A DNA stretch of 64,000 nt from Burkholderia ubonensis (GTDB lineage: Bacteria > Pseudomonadota > Gammaproteobacteria > Burkholderiales > Burkholderiaceae): contig NZ_CADFEB010000012.1 in assembly GCF_902833085.1 (NCBI RefSeq), positions 186,001 to 250,000 of the forward strand, in the 5' to 3' direction. Both the position numbers and the translations under genes were made by a program. The notes under the pieces are model-generated. The model worked only from the letters and a program-made list of their open reading frames with translations, was not told where the DNA came from and did not search any database. Positions 40,633 to 49,911 of the stretch are shown here, piece by piece (the stretch's first letter is position 1; each line of letters begins with the position of its first letter).

Positions 40633-41928
40633 GTGGACCAAATTCCCTTATGGGCGCAAATCGGCGCCGTCTTCCTGCTTCTCCTCTGCTCCAGCTTCTT
40701 TTCCATTTCCGAGACCGCGATGATGGCGCTCAACCGCCATCGGCTCAAGCATCTCGCCGGCCAGGGCGCGCTCGGCGCGAAAACCACCCAGGGCCTGCTC
40801 ACGCGCACCGACCAGCTGCTCAGCGTGATCCTGATCGGCAACAACCTGTTCAACACGATCATCCCGGTGCTCACGACGTCGATCGCGCTGCACACGTTCG
40901 GCCGTAACAACTTCGCGCTGTCGATCGCGACCGGCATCGTCGCGTTCCTGATCATCGTGTTCGCCGAAATCGCGCCGAAGATCGCCGGTGCGACGTTCCC
41001 GGAGCGCATCGCGCTGCCCGCGAGCCTCGTCATCGCGCCGCTGATGCGCGTGCTGAAGCCGATCGTCTGGTTCGTGAACGCACTTGCGCACGGCGTGCTG
41101 TGGGTGCTGCGCATCAACACGGCCAAGGGCCGCGACCTGCGGCTGTCGGCCGACGAGCTGCGCACCATCGTGCTCGAGTCGAGCAGCTTCATGCCGACCA
41201 AGCACCGCAGCATCCTGCTGAACCTGTTCGATCTCGAGAACATCACGGTCGACGACGTGATGGTGCCGCGCCGCCAGATCGAATCGCTCAATTTCTACGC
41301 GCCGCTCGACGACATCCTGCATCAGCTCGAGACCTGCTATCACAACCGGCTCGTCGTCTACGAAGGCGACATCGACAAGGTGCTAGGCGTGCTGCACGTG
41401 CGCAAGACGCTGACCGCGCTGCACAACCAGGATTTCGACCGCGAGACGCTGCGCACGCTGCTCGCCGAGCCGTACTACGTGCCGTCGGGCACGCCGGTGG
41501 TGCAGCAGCTCCAGTATTTCCAGGAAAGCCGCCAGCGCACCGCGCTCGTCGTCAACGAATACGGCGAACTCGAAGGTCTCGTCACGCCCGAGGACATCAT
41601 CGAGGAGCTGATCGGCGAGTTCACGACCTCGATGCCGCGCAGCGAGCGCAAAGGCGGCTGGGACGAGCACGGCGAATGCATCGTCGCGGCGAGCATGCCG
41701 CTGCGCGAGCTGAACCGCTGGCTGCACCTGAAGCTGCCGACCGATGGGCCGAAGACGCTCAACGGGCTGATCCTCGAAGTCCTCGAGGACATTCCCGACG
41801 ACGACGTGTGCCTGAAGATCGGCGACGTGATGCTCGAAGTGATGCGCAGCGACGACCAGGCGGTCCGCACCGTCAAGCTCTTCAGGCCGCGCCCGGCGCG
41901 CAGCGCGCGCAGTCTCGCCACGCGTTAG
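40633..41928 (+). CDS. CorB/CorC-type hemolysin-family membrane protein (DUF21, CBS pair, CorC_HlyC)
   Basis: 431 residues from a GTG start giving MDQIPLWAQIGAVFLLLLCSSFFSISETAMMALN, the family N-terminus. The DUF21/CNNM membrane domain (about 1-180, four helices) is followed by tandem CBS domains (about 200-330: DDVMVPRRQIESL, LVTPEDIIEELIGE) and a C-terminal CorC_HlyC domain. Relatives are implicated in magnesium and cobalt handling. A GTG start is required, since upstream sequence is the tRNA terminator region. The next gene, pilB, lies 83 bp on. Confidence 0.9.
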   Translation: MDQIPLWAQIGAVFLLLLCSSFFSISETAMMALNRHRLKHLAGQGALGAKTTQGLLTRTDQLLSVILIGNNLFNTIIPVLTTSIALHTFGRNNFALSIATGIVAFLIIVFAEIAPKIAGATFPERIALPASLVIAPLMRVLKPIVWFVNALAHGVLWVLRINTAKGRDLRLSADELRTIVLESSSFMPTKHRSILLNLFDLENITVDDVMVPRRQIESLNFYAPLDDILHQLETCYHNRLVVYEGDIDKVLGVLHVRKTLTALHNQDFDRETLRTLLAEPYYVPSGTPVVQQLQYFQESRQRTALVVNEYGELEGLVTPEDIIEELIGEFTTSMPRSERKGGWDEHGECIVAASMPLRELNRWLHLKLPTDGPKTLNGLILEVLEDIPDDDVCLKIGDVMLEVMRSDDQAVRTVKLFRPRPARSARSLATR

Positions 41929-42011
41929 CCGGATGGCCGACTGCCGGCGCAGCCCCTGTCGCGCGACCATGCAACGGTCACGGTAACCAGGCGGCCAACG
42001 CGCCGGCATGC

Positions 42012-43271
42012 ATGCTGTTCACACCTTCCGGCGGGATGCCCGCCGCTCTCGGCTCCGCGCCCTCATCCGACTCCCGCCCGCTCGACGCGGCCCAGCTCGA
42101 CGACGCGCCGGCCGTGCGACTGCTGACGGACACGCTGCACGCCGCGTGCGCCCGCGAAGCCTCCGACGTCCATGTCGAGCCGTTCGAAACGGGCTGGCGG
42201 ATCCGCCTGCGCGTCGATGGCGTGCTGCACGAACATGCACGGCCGCCGCTTCACCTGCGCGATGCGTTCGTCACGCGGGTCAAGGTGCTCGCGCGCATGG
42301 ACATCGCGGAACGCCGCATCCCGCAAGACGGCCGGCTGCGCGTCGCGCTCGCCGGCGGCCGGCGCGGCGACTACCGGGTCAGCTCGCTGCCCACGCTGTT
42401 CGGCGAAAAGCTCGTGCTGCGCCGGCTCGAAACGCTGCCGCCCGACCTCACGCTCGCGCGCCTGGGCTTCGACGCGCTGCAGGCGCGCGCGATGGAGGCG
42501 GCGATACGCGCACCGCACGGGCTCGTGCTCGTCACCGGGCCGACGGGCAGCGGCAAGACACTGTCCCTCTACTGCGCGCTGCAGATGCTCGATCGCGACG
42601 CGCACAACGTCTGCACGGTCGAGGATCCGGCCGAGATCCAGCTCGACGGCATCAATCAGGTCGGCGTCGCGGAGAAAGCCGGGCTGACCTTCGCGACCGC
42701 GCTGCGCGCGCTGCTGCGGCAGGACCCGGACGTCATCATGGTCGGCGAGATCCGCGACGCTGAGACGGCCGACGTCGCGATCAAGGCCGCGCAAACCGGG
42801 CACCTCGTGCTGTCGACGCTGCATACCAACGATGCGCCGGCCGCGATCTCGCGGCTGCTCGACATCGGCGTCGCACCATACAACCTGGCGGCGGCGCTGC
42901 GCCTCGTCACCGCGCAACGGCTCGTGCGCCGTCTTTGCGTGGCTTGCCGCGCGCCGTCCGACGCGCCGCCGCGCGTGCTGCGCGAAGCCGGCTGCGACGC
43001 GTCGGCGCTCGCGTCCGGGTGGCGGCCGTTCGTCGCGCGCGGCTGCCCCGCCTGTCATGGCATCGGCTATCGCGGCCGCATCGGCCTCCACCAGACGATG
43101 CCGGTGTCGCCCGGGCTTGCGGAACACATCGTCGCGCGCGCGAGCGTCGGCGAACTCGCCCGCCATGCGGCCGGCGAAGGCGTGCGCAACCTGCGCGATG
43201 CCGCGCTTGCGCGCGTGCGGGACTGCACGACGAGCCTGGCGGAAGCGCTCGCCGCCACGCCCGACGCATGA
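42012..43271 (+). CDS. pilB: Type IV pilus/type II secretion assembly ATPase, short form
   Basis: 419 residues, against about 560 for typical PilB; the N-terminal MshEN domain is missing. The core is complete: EASDVHVEPFETGWRIRLRVDG, Walker A GPTGSGKT (about 176-183), Asp box VEDPAEIQLDGINQV, Walker B DPDVIMVGEIRD and His box TGHLVLSTLHTNDA. A tetracysteine zinc motif (CVAC ... CPAC, about 313-345) is also present. It powers pilin assembly at the inner membrane. It overlaps pilC by ATGA. Confidence 0.9.
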   Translation: MLFTPSGGMPAALGSAPSSDSRPLDAAQLDDAPAVRLLTDTLHAACAREASDVHVEPFETGWRIRLRVDGVLHEHARPPLHLRDAFVTRVKVLARMDIAERRIPQDGRLRVALAGGRRGDYRVSSLPTLFGEKLVLRRLETLPPDLTLARLGFDALQARAMEAAIRAPHGLVLVTGPTGSGKTLSLYCALQMLDRDAHNVCTVEDPAEIQLDGINQVGVAEKAGLTFATALRALLRQDPDVIMVGEIRDAETADVAIKAAQTGHLVLSTLHTNDAPAAISRLLDIGVAPYNLAAALRLVTAQRLVRRLCVACRAPSDAPPRVLREAGCDASALASGWRPFVARGCPACHGIGYRGRIGLHQTMPVSPGLAEHIVARASVGELARHAAGEGVRNLRDAALARVRDCTTSLAEALAATPDA

Positions 43272-44479
43272 ACGCGCACACGCCGCCGCGCGAGACCCGC
43301 TTCGCGTGGCGCGGCCGCCGCCCCGACGGTGCGCCGCGCCGCGGCACCGTGGTCGCGTTCGACCCCGCCGGCGCACGCGCGACGCTCGCGCGCGCCGGCA
43401 TCACCGTGCTGTCGCTCGATGCGCGCGGCGCGGCCCGGCCGCCGACGGCCCGCACCCGGGAGATCACGCGCTTCACGCAGCAGCTCGCCAGCCTGCTGCA
43501 GGCCGGCCTGCCGCTCGCGCCGGCGCTCGAGATGCTCGCGCGCACCCGCGGGCCCGACGGCATGCCGCGCATCGCGGCCGGCCTCGCACGGGAAATCGTC
43601 GGCGGCCGGCGCTTTGCCGCCGCGCTCGCCCGCTACCCGTCTCAATTCGGCTCGCTGTATCGCCAGCTGATCGAGATCGGCGAGACGTCCGGCGCGCTCG
43701 GCCCGGTGCTGGCGCGCATCGCGGATCACCGCGAGCGCGCGGACGCGCAGCGGCGCAAGCTGCGCGCCGCGCTCGCCTATCCGGTGGCGGTGATCCTGTT
43801 CGCGCTCGCGATCACGATCGCGCTGATGCTATGGGTCGCGCCGACCTTCCGGCAGATCTTCGACGGTTTCGGCGCCGCGCTGCCTGCGCCGACACGCATG
43901 CTGCTCGCGCTCGCTTCCGCCACGGCCGCATGGGGCACGCCGCTGCTTGCCGGCGTCGTGGCCGCCGGCCTGGCCGCGCGGCACGCGATCCGGCACTCGC
44001 CCGCGCTGCGCCTCTCGCTGTCCCGGCACCTGCTGCGCATGCCGCTCGTCGGCCCGATGCTGAGCCGCTTCGCGGCCGCGCGATGGTGCCGGTCGCTCGC
44101 CACGCTGCTCGGGGCCGGCGTGCCGCTCGCGGACGCCTTCACGACGCTCGAGCGCACCGCCGGCCATCCGGTGTTCGAGCAGGCCACCGCGCGCATCGCC
44201 GCGCGCGTGCTGCGCGGCGCACGGCTCGCCGACGCAATGCATGCGGCCGGCTGCTTTCCGGACGACGTCGTTCAGCCGATTGCCGTCGCGGAAGAAACCG
44301 GCGCGCTCGACACGATGCTTACCGACATCGCCGCATTGTGCGAACGCCAGCTCGACGCGCATCTGGATACGCTTGCCGCGCTCGGCGAACCGCTGATCGT
44401 GATCGTGCTGGGTGCGCTGGTCGGCAGCCTCGTCGTCGCGATGTATCTGCCCATCCTTCAGCTCGGCAACGTGGTGTAG
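43268..44479 (+). CDS. pilC: Type IV pilus/type II secretion inner-membrane platform protein
   Basis: 403 residues with two GspF/PilC cytoplasmic domains (REITRFTQQLASLLQAGLPLAPALEMLAR and RWCRSLATLLGAGVPLADAFTTLE) and three membrane helices (for example VAVILFALAITIALMLWVAPTF and the C-terminal LIVIVLGALVGSLVVAMYLPIL). It forms the platform turned by PilB. The ATG overlaps the pilB stop. Confidence 0.93.
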   Translation: MNAHTPPRETRFAWRGRRPDGAPRRGTVVAFDPAGARATLARAGITVLSLDARGAARPPTARTREITRFTQQLASLLQAGLPLAPALEMLARTRGPDGMPRIAAGLAREIVGGRRFAAALARYPSQFGSLYRQLIEIGETSGALGPVLARIADHRERADAQRRKLRAALAYPVAVILFALAITIALMLWVAPTFRQIFDGFGAALPAPTRMLLALASATAAWGTPLLAGVVAAGLAARHAIRHSPALRLSLSRHLLRMPLVGPMLSRFAAARWCRSLATLLGAGVPLADAFTTLERTAGHPVFEQATARIAARVLRGARLADAMHAAGCFPDDVVQPIAVAEETGALDTMLTDIAALCERQLDAHLDTLAALGEPLIVIVLGALVGSLVVAMYLPILQLGNVV

Positions 44480-44524
44480 CATCGCTACCGAATCTGTCGC
44501 CGATTTGTCCGACCGCCCCGCAAC

Positions 44525-45433
44525 ATGACGCCCGAACCCTTGTACGCCGCCCCCGATTCGCCCGTGACCGCGCTGTCCGCGTTCGCGATGCTGCCGCCCG
44601 CCGCGCAGTACGCATTCGCCGTCGTGCTCGGCCTGTGCGTCGGCAGCTTCCTCAACGTGGTCATCCACCGGCTGCCCGTCATGATGAAGCGCGCGTGGGA
44701 GGCCGAGATCGCCGAGGCCACCGGCACGAACGCGGAGTCCGACGACGGCTATCCGCCGCGCTACGATCTGTGGCGCCCGCGCAGCGCCTGTCCGCATTGC
44801 GGCCACGTGCTGCGCGCGTGGGAGAACATCCCGCTCGCCAGCTACCTGCTGCAACGCGGACGCTGCCGGCAGTGCGGCCACGCAATCGGCGCGCGCTACC
44901 CGCTTATCGAACTTGCGGGCGCGCTGCTCGCCGCCGGCTCGCTCGCGGCGTTCGGCCCCACGATGGCCGCACTCGCCGCATTCGGACTGTGCGCCGCGCT
45001 GCTCGCGATGAGCGCGATCGACATCCAGACCGGCTACCTGCCCGATTCGATGACACTGCCGCTGCTCTGGGCCGGGCTCGCACTGAACCTCGGCGGCACG
45101 TTCGCGTCGCTGCGCGCGGCCGTCATCGGCGCGATGGCCGGCTACCTGTTCCTGTGGTCGATCTACTGGCTGTTCAGGTGGCTGCGCGGCATCGAGGGCA
45201 TCGGCTTCGGCGACCTGAAGCTGCTCGCCGCGCTCGGCGCATGGATGGGCTGGGCCGCGTTGCCGCAGGTCGTGCTGTTCGCGGCGGTGACGGGCGCGAT
45301 CGTCGGGCTCGTCGCGACGTGGCGCGGCCGCATGCGTTTCGAGGAGCCGCTTCCGTTCGGCCCGTTTCTCGCGGCCGGCGGCGCCGCGACGCTGTTTTTC
45401 GGCACCCCTTTCTATTCGGCGCTCGGAGGCTGA
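44525..45433 (+). CDS. pilD: Prepilin peptidase/N-methyltransferase (A24 family)
   Basis: 302 residues with about eight membrane helices. The N-terminal methylase part has LGLCVGSFLNVVIHRLP and two CxxC pairs (CPHC, CRQC). The aspartyl protease part has the two catalytic Asp regions DIQTGYLPDSMTLPL and GIGFGDLKLLAALGAWMGW. It cleaves and methylates type IV prepilins and pseudopilins. It is followed by coaE after three bases, a conserved pilD-coaE link. Confidence 0.96.
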   Translation: MTPEPLYAAPDSPVTALSAFAMLPPAAQYAFAVVLGLCVGSFLNVVIHRLPVMMKRAWEAEIAEATGTNAESDDGYPPRYDLWRPRSACPHCGHVLRAWENIPLASYLLQRGRCRQCGHAIGARYPLIELAGALLAAGSLAAFGPTMAALAAFGLCAALLAMSAIDIQTGYLPDSMTLPLLWAGLALNLGGTFASLRAAVIGAMAGYLFLWSIYWLFRWLRGIEGIGFGDLKLLAALGAWMGWAALPQVVLFAAVTGAIVGLVATWRGRMRFEEPLPFGPFLAAGGAATLFFGTPFYSALGG

Positions 45434-45436
45434 CAC

Positions 45437-46045
45437 ATGCTTGCAGTGGGACTCACCGGCGGAATCGGCAGCGGCAAGACCACCGTGGCCGACCTGTTCG
45501 CGGCCCGCGGCGCGTCGATCGTCGACACTGACCTGATCGCCCATCGCATCACGGCGCCGGGTGGGCTCGCGATGCCCGCGATCGGGCAGGCGTTCGGCCC
45601 GGATTTCGTCGCGGCGGACGGCTCGCTCGACCGCGCGAAGATGCGCACGCTGATCTTCAGCGACGATGCCGCGCGACGGCGCCTCGAGGCAATCACGCAT
45701 CCGCTGATCCGGGCGGAGACCGACCGCGAAGGCCGGGAAGCGCGGGGTGCGTACGTGATGTTCGTCGTGCCGCTGCTCGTCGAATCCGGTAGCTGGAAAT
45801 CGCGCGTCGATCGTGTGCTCGTCGTCGACTGCGACGTCGAGACCCAGATCGCGCGCGTGATGCACCGCAACCGATTCACGCGCGAGCAGGTCGAGGCGAT
45901 CATCGCGCGGCAGGCAACGCGCGAAGCCCGTCTCGCCGCCGCCGACGACGTCATCGTCAACGACGCGACGACGCCCGAAGCGCTCGCCGCGCAGGTCGAT
46001 GCGCTGCACCAGCGCTATCTCGCCAGTGCGGCCGCTGCAAAGTAA
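45437..46045 (+). CDS. coaE: Dephospho-CoA kinase
   Basis: 202 residues. P-loop GLTGGIGSGKTTVADLF at the N-terminus, DTDLIAHRIT, and the lid region RNRFTREQVEAIIARQATREAR are characteristic. It performs the last step of coenzyme A synthesis. CTCGGAGGC upstream serves as ribosome-binding site. Confidence 0.97.
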   Translation: MLAVGLTGGIGSGKTTVADLFAARGASIVDTDLIAHRITAPGGLAMPAIGQAFGPDFVAADGSLDRAKMRTLIFSDDAARRRLEAITHPLIRAETDREGREARGAYVMFVVPLLVESGSWKSRVDRVLVVDCDVETQIARVMHRNRFTREQVEAIIARQATREARLAAADDVIVNDATTPEALAAQVDALHQRYLASAAAAK

Positions 46046-46162
46046 GCACCATGTGCGTGCGACGCGCCGCGATGGCGCACGAAATTGGCGCGTTGCTAGG
46101 GTAGAGAGTGAGCATTAGAATGTCCTGCATTGTTTCATTCCCTACGCAAGAGGCGAGCGCGC

Positions 46163-46918
46163 TTGATTCTTTACGAGTACCCGTTCAATGAGCGAATTCG
46201 CACGCTGCTGCGCCTCGAAGACCTGTTCGAGCGCTTCGCGTTTTTTTTGGCTCAGGAGGACGCGCGGGAACATCACGTCGCGCTGACGACGCTGTTCGAG
46301 ATCGCCGAGGTCACGGGCCGCGCAGACCTGAAATCGGATCTGATGAAAGAACTCGAACGTCAGCGCCAGACGCTCGCCCCCTTTCGCGGCAATCCGGGTA
46401 TCGAACAGAACGCGCTCGAATCCGTGCTTGGCGAAATCGAGCAGACGCTCGCGAACCTCGGGCAGATGCAGGGCAAGACGGGCCAGCATCTGGTCGACAA
46501 CGAGTGGCTCGCGAGCATCCGCAGCCGCGCGGTGATTCCCGGCGGAACCTGCAAATTCGATCTGCCGTCGTACTACGCGTGGCAACAGTGGCCCGCCGAG
46601 CAGCGGCGCCAGGACATCGCCAAATGGATCCTGCCGCTCCTGCCGCTGCGCGACGCGGCAGCAATCGTGCTGCGTCTCGCGCGCGAATCGGGGCAGGCAT
46701 CGAAGGTGATGGCCATGCAGGGCAGCTATCAGCAGATGCTGTCCGGTCGCAGTTATCAACTGATGCAGGTGCGCGTGGCACCGGAGTTGCGCGTGATTCC
46801 GGAAGCCAGCGCGAACAAGTACATGCTGTGGGTGCGGTTCACCATGCAGGACGGCGACGTGCGGCCGCGTGCCGTGGACATCGACGTGCCGTTCCACCTG
46901 ACCCTGTGCAATCTGTAA
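46163..46918 (+). CDS. zapD: Cell division protein ZapD (YacF)
   Basis: 251 residues from a TTG start giving MILYEYPFNERIRTLLRLEDLFERF, the ZapD opening; an in-frame TTG at 46130 would add residues without similarity. The all-helical N-terminal part and beta C-terminal part (YMLWVRFTMQDGDVRPRAVDIDVPFHLTLC) match the family. ZapD bundles FtsZ filaments; ftsZ is in this window at 55467-56666. The gene order coaE-zapD-yacG is conserved. Confidence 0.93.
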   Translation: MILYEYPFNERIRTLLRLEDLFERFAFFLAQEDAREHHVALTTLFEIAEVTGRADLKSDLMKELERQRQTLAPFRGNPGIEQNALESVLGEIEQTLANLGQMQGKTGQHLVDNEWLASIRSRAVIPGGTCKFDLPSYYAWQQWPAEQRRQDIAKWILPLLPLRDAAAIVLRLARESGQASKVMAMQGSYQQMLSGRSYQLMQVRVAPELRVIPEASANKYMLWVRFTMQDGDVRPRAVDIDVPFHLTLCNL

Positions 46919-46946
46919 CGGCCGTGTGCCGGATCGACGCTTTCGT

Positions 46947-47147
46947 ATGACTACTGTTGTGAAATGCCCGTCCTGCGGCGCCGAGGTGCGCTGGACGCCC
47001 GAAAATCGCTTCCGTCCCTTCTGCTCCGCCCGCTGCAAGCAGCTCGATCTCGGCGCGTGGGCCGCGGAGAAATACCGGATCGGCGGTTCGGACGACTCGC
47101 CGCTGTCCGAGGAAGAAGACGGCACGGACGGGCACCGCCCGAGCTGA
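46947..47147 (+). CDS. yacG: DNA gyrase inhibitor YacG
   Basis: 66 residues with the zinc-binding motif CPSCGAEVRW ... FCSARCKQLDLGAW (CxxC and CxxxC). E. coli YacG binds GyrB and inhibits gyrase; conservation of the cysteines supports the same fold. It lies 28 bp after zapD. Confidence 0.93.
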   Translation: MTTVVKCPSCGAEVRWTPENRFRPFCSARCKQLDLGAWAAEKYRIGGSDDSPLSEEEDGTDGHRPS

Positions 47148-47200
47148 ATCGCTGCGCGGCGCCATGCACCGCGGCCCGCCTCCCGGCGAGCCGCCCGGCC

Positions 47201-47644
47201 TCAGCGTTGCGCTTCGTCCTTCGCGAGCAGTTCGAGCACCGGCAGCGCCGCGGGCAACAGCGGCGCGACGTCGACCGGCAGATGCTGCCAGACGAACGCC
47301 TGCCCTTCCTTGCTGTGCGGCTCGCCGGTCCAGCCCGTCACCTTGCAGAAGTAGAGCCGCACGTACGCATGCGGGTAGTCGTGCTCGAGCGTATGCCAGC
47401 GGTGGCATGCGGTGACGGCGATTCCGAGCTCCTCGTGCAGTTCGCGCGCGAGCGCGTCCTCGACGCTTTCCCCCGCCTCCAGCTTGCCGCCCGGAAATTC
47501 CCAGTAGCCTTCGTACGGCTTGCCCTGCAGGCGCTGCGCGAGCAGGTACCGACCGTCCGGCTGCACCATGATGCCGACCGCGACCTCGGTCACCTTCCGG
47601 CCATCGGGCGCGCGCACGGCGCCTTGTGCGAGATCCGTGCTCAT
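47201..47644 (-). CDS. MutT-like NUDIX hydrolase
   Basis: 147 residues with the Nudix box at 53-75 (GGKLEAGES..., RELHEELGI) and the opening VAVGIMVQPDGRYLLAQRL. Position next to zapD/yacG and sequence fit the MutT (8-oxo-dGTP) branch common here in betaproteobacteria, but substrate cannot be proved. Its ATG overlaps the stop of the DUF815 gene (ATGA). Confidence 0.87.
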   Translation of the reverse strand: MSTDLAQGAVRAPDGRKVTEVAVGIMVQPDGRYLLAQRLQGKPYEGYWEFPGGKLEAGESVEDALARELHEELGIAVTACHRWHTLEHDYPHAYVRLYFCKVTGWTGEPHSKEGQAFVWQHLPVDVAPLLPAALPVLELLAKDEAQR

Positions 47645-48510
47645 GCCTGCTCCTTGCGGCCCGACCAGTCACGCGCGAACTGCCACGCGACGCGTCCCGA
47701 GCGCGAACCGCGCTCGAGCGCCCACACGAGCGCGTCGCCGCGCGCCTGCTCGATCTCGGCGTCGCCGCAGCCGAAGTGGCGCAGCCAGTGCGCGACGATG
47801 CCGAGATAATCGTCCTGCTTGAACGGATAGAAGCTGACCCACAGGCCGAAGCGCTCGGACAGCGAGATCTTCTCCTCGACGACTTCGCCAGGATGGATCT
47901 CGCCGTCGGGCAGGTGCTTGTACGTCTCGTTGTCGCTCATGTACTCGGGCAGCAGATGGCGGCGATTCGACGTCGCGTAGATCAGCACGTTGTCCGACTG
48001 CGCGGCGATCGAGCCGTCGAGCGCAACCTTCAGCGCCTTGTAACCCGACTCGCCTTCCTCGAACGACAGGTCGTCGCAGAATACGATGAAGCGCTCGGGA
48101 CGCTGCGCGATCAGGTCGACGATGTCGCCGAGATCGTGCAGGTCGTCCTTGTCGACTTCGATCAGGCGCAACCCGTCGTTCGCATGAGCGTTCAGGCACG
48201 CCTTGATCAGCGACGACTTGCCGGTGCCGCGCGCGCCGGTCAGCAGCACGTTGTTCGCCGGCTTCTTCTGCACGAATTGCCGCGTGTTCTGCTCGATCAG
48301 CCCTTTCTGGCGATCGATGTTGTGCAGGTCGGCGAGCGTGATCGACGACACGGCGGGCACCGGCTGCAGATAGCCGCGCCCCTGGCGCTTGCGCCAGCGG
48401 AACGCGTTCGCGGCGTTCCAGTCGACCGCCGCCGGCGCGGGTGGCAGCATCGCCTCGAGCCGGCCGAGCAGCGTTTCCGCGCGCGTCAGGAACTGTTCGA
48501 GCTTGTCCAT
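47641..48510 (-). CDS. DUF815-family AAA-type ATP-binding protein
   Basis: 289 residues with Walker A GARGTGKSSLIKA (about 98-110), Walker B RFIVFCDDLSFEEGE and the sensor region IYATSNRRHLLPEYM. This is the DUF815 family of P-loop ATPases of unknown role. It is cytoplasmic, with no membrane segments. It lies 19 bp after argJ and overlaps the NUDIX gene by ATGA. Confidence 0.9.
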   Translation of the reverse strand: MDKLEQFLTRAETLLGRLEAMLPPAPAAVDWNAANAFRWRKRQGRGYLQPVPAVSSITLADLHNIDRQKGLIEQNTRQFVQKKPANNVLLTGARGTGKSSLIKACLNAHANDGLRLIEVDKDDLHDLGDIVDLIAQRPERFIVFCDDLSFEEGESGYKALKVALDGSIAAQSDNVLIYATSNRRHLLPEYMSDNETYKHLPDGEIHPGEVVEEKISLSERFGLWVSFYPFKQDDYLGIVAHWLRHFGCGDAEIEQARGDALVWALERGSRSGRVAWQFARDWSGRKEQA

Positions 48511-48529
48511 GATGTCCCGGCGCTCCCGG

Positions 48530-49771
48530 TCAGGAGCGGTAATCCGCGTTGATGCTCACGTAATCGTGCGACAGGTCGCACGTCCAGATCGTCGCCTGCG
48601 CGTCGCCGCGGCCGAGCAGCACGCGGATCGTGATCTCGCTCTGCTTCATCACGCGCTGGCCGTCCTCTTCCTGGTACGCCGGATTGCGGCCGCCCGCCTT
48701 CGCGACCAGCACGTCGTCGAGATACAGGTCGATCTTGCCGACGTCGAGATCGGCGACGCCCGCATAGCCGATCGCCGCGAGAATTCGGCCGAGGTTCGGG
48801 TCCGACGCGTAGAACGCCGTCTTCACGAGCGGCGAATGGCCGATCGCGTAGGCGATCTGACGGCATTCGGCGACGCTCCGGCCGCCTTCGACCTGCACCG
48901 TCATGAATTTCGTCGCGCCTTCGCCGTCGCGCACGATCAGCTGCGACAGCACTTGCGCAACCTCGGTGACCGCATCGCGCAGCGCCGCATAGGCGGGCGA
49001 ATCGGTCGACGTGATCGCCGGCAGCGTGCTCTTGCCGGACGCGATCAGGATGAACGAGTCGTTCGTCGACGTGTCGCCGTCGATCGTGATGCAGTTGAAC
49101 GAGCGGTCCGCGACCTCCTTCACGAGCGTGTCGAGCACCGGCTGTGCGACCGTCGCGTCGAACGCGAGGAAGCCGAGCATCGTCGCCATGTTCGGCTTGA
49201 TCATGCCCGCGCCCTTGCTGATGCCGGACAGCGTGACCGTGTGGCCGTCGATCGTCACCTGACGCGACGTCGCCTTCGGCAGCGTGTCGGTGGTCATGAT
49301 CGCCTGCGCGGCGTCGAACCAGTGCGCGGCCTGGCGGTTCGCGAGCGCCGCCGGCAGGCCGGCCTTCAGGCGGTCGATCGGCAGCGGCTCGAGGATCACG
49401 CCCGTCGAGAACGGCAGCACCTGGGCCGGCTCGATGCCCGCGAGGCGCGCGAGCTCCGCGCAGGTCTCGCGCGCATGCGCGAGGCCCGGCTCGCCGGTGC
49501 CCGCGTTCGCGTTGCCGGTGTTGACGACGAGCGCGCGAATGCCCGCGCCGCCCGCGCGCACCTTCGCCAGATGTTCGCGGCAGACGATCACGGGCGCCGC
49601 GCAGAAGCGGTTCTCGGTGAACACGCCGGCGACCGTCGCGCCATCGTCGACGGAAATGACCAGCACGTCCTTGCGGTTCGGCTTGCGAATGTTCGCCTCC
49701 GCCCAGCCCAGCGTGACGCCGGCGACGGGATGCAGTTGGGCGGGATCGATCGACGGGAAATTGACAGCCAT
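48530..49771 (-). CDS. argJ: Bifunctional ornithine acetyltransferase / N-acetylglutamate synthase
   Basis: 413 residues. The self-cleavage site lies in KGAGMIKPNMATMLGF (Ala-Thr, the Thr being the new nucleophile). The N-terminal VAGVTLGWAEANIRKPNRKD and VLVVNTGNANAGTG-like segments (ALVVNTGNANAGTGE) fit ArgJ. It recycles the acetyl group in arginine synthesis. The ATG at 49771 is the family start. Confidence 0.96.
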   Translation of the reverse strand: MAVNFPSIDPAQLHPVAGVTLGWAEANIRKPNRKDVLVISVDDGATVAGVFTENRFCAAPVIVCREHLAKVRAGGAGIRALVVNTGNANAGTGEPGLAHARETCAELARLAGIEPAQVLPFSTGVILEPLPIDRLKAGLPAALANRQAAHWFDAAQAIMTTDTLPKATSRQVTIDGHTVTLSGISKGAGMIKPNMATMLGFLAFDATVAQPVLDTLVKEVADRSFNCITIDGDTSTNDSFILIASGKSTLPAITSTDSPAYAALRDAVTEVAQVLSQLIVRDGEGATKFMTVQVEGGRSVAECRQIAYAIGHSPLVKTAFYASDPNLGRILAAIGYAGVADLDVGKIDLYLDDVLVAKAGGRNPAYQEEDGQRVMKQSEITIRVLLGRGDAQATIWTCDLSHDYVSINADYRS

Positions 49772-49886
49772 GTGGAACACCTGCCGGAAGGGAAAATGCC
49801 GGCGCGCGCCGGCATCGATTGAACGAACCGGCGGCCGCACGCGCGGACCGCCGCAACTCTCACCACAAATCAACGCTATAAACGAC

Positions 49887-49909
49887 GCGGCGCGCTCATC
49901 GCGCGCCGC
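49887..49909. terminator. Hairpin between argJ and secA
   Basis: GCGGCGCGC (49887-49895) and GCGCGCCGC (49901-49909) form a 9-bp stem with a 5-nt loop. On the minus strand it lies after secA and the dispersed repeat; the following bases (GTCGTTTATAG) are only moderately T-rich. Possible secA terminator. Confidence 0.4.
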
Positions 49910-49911
49910 CT

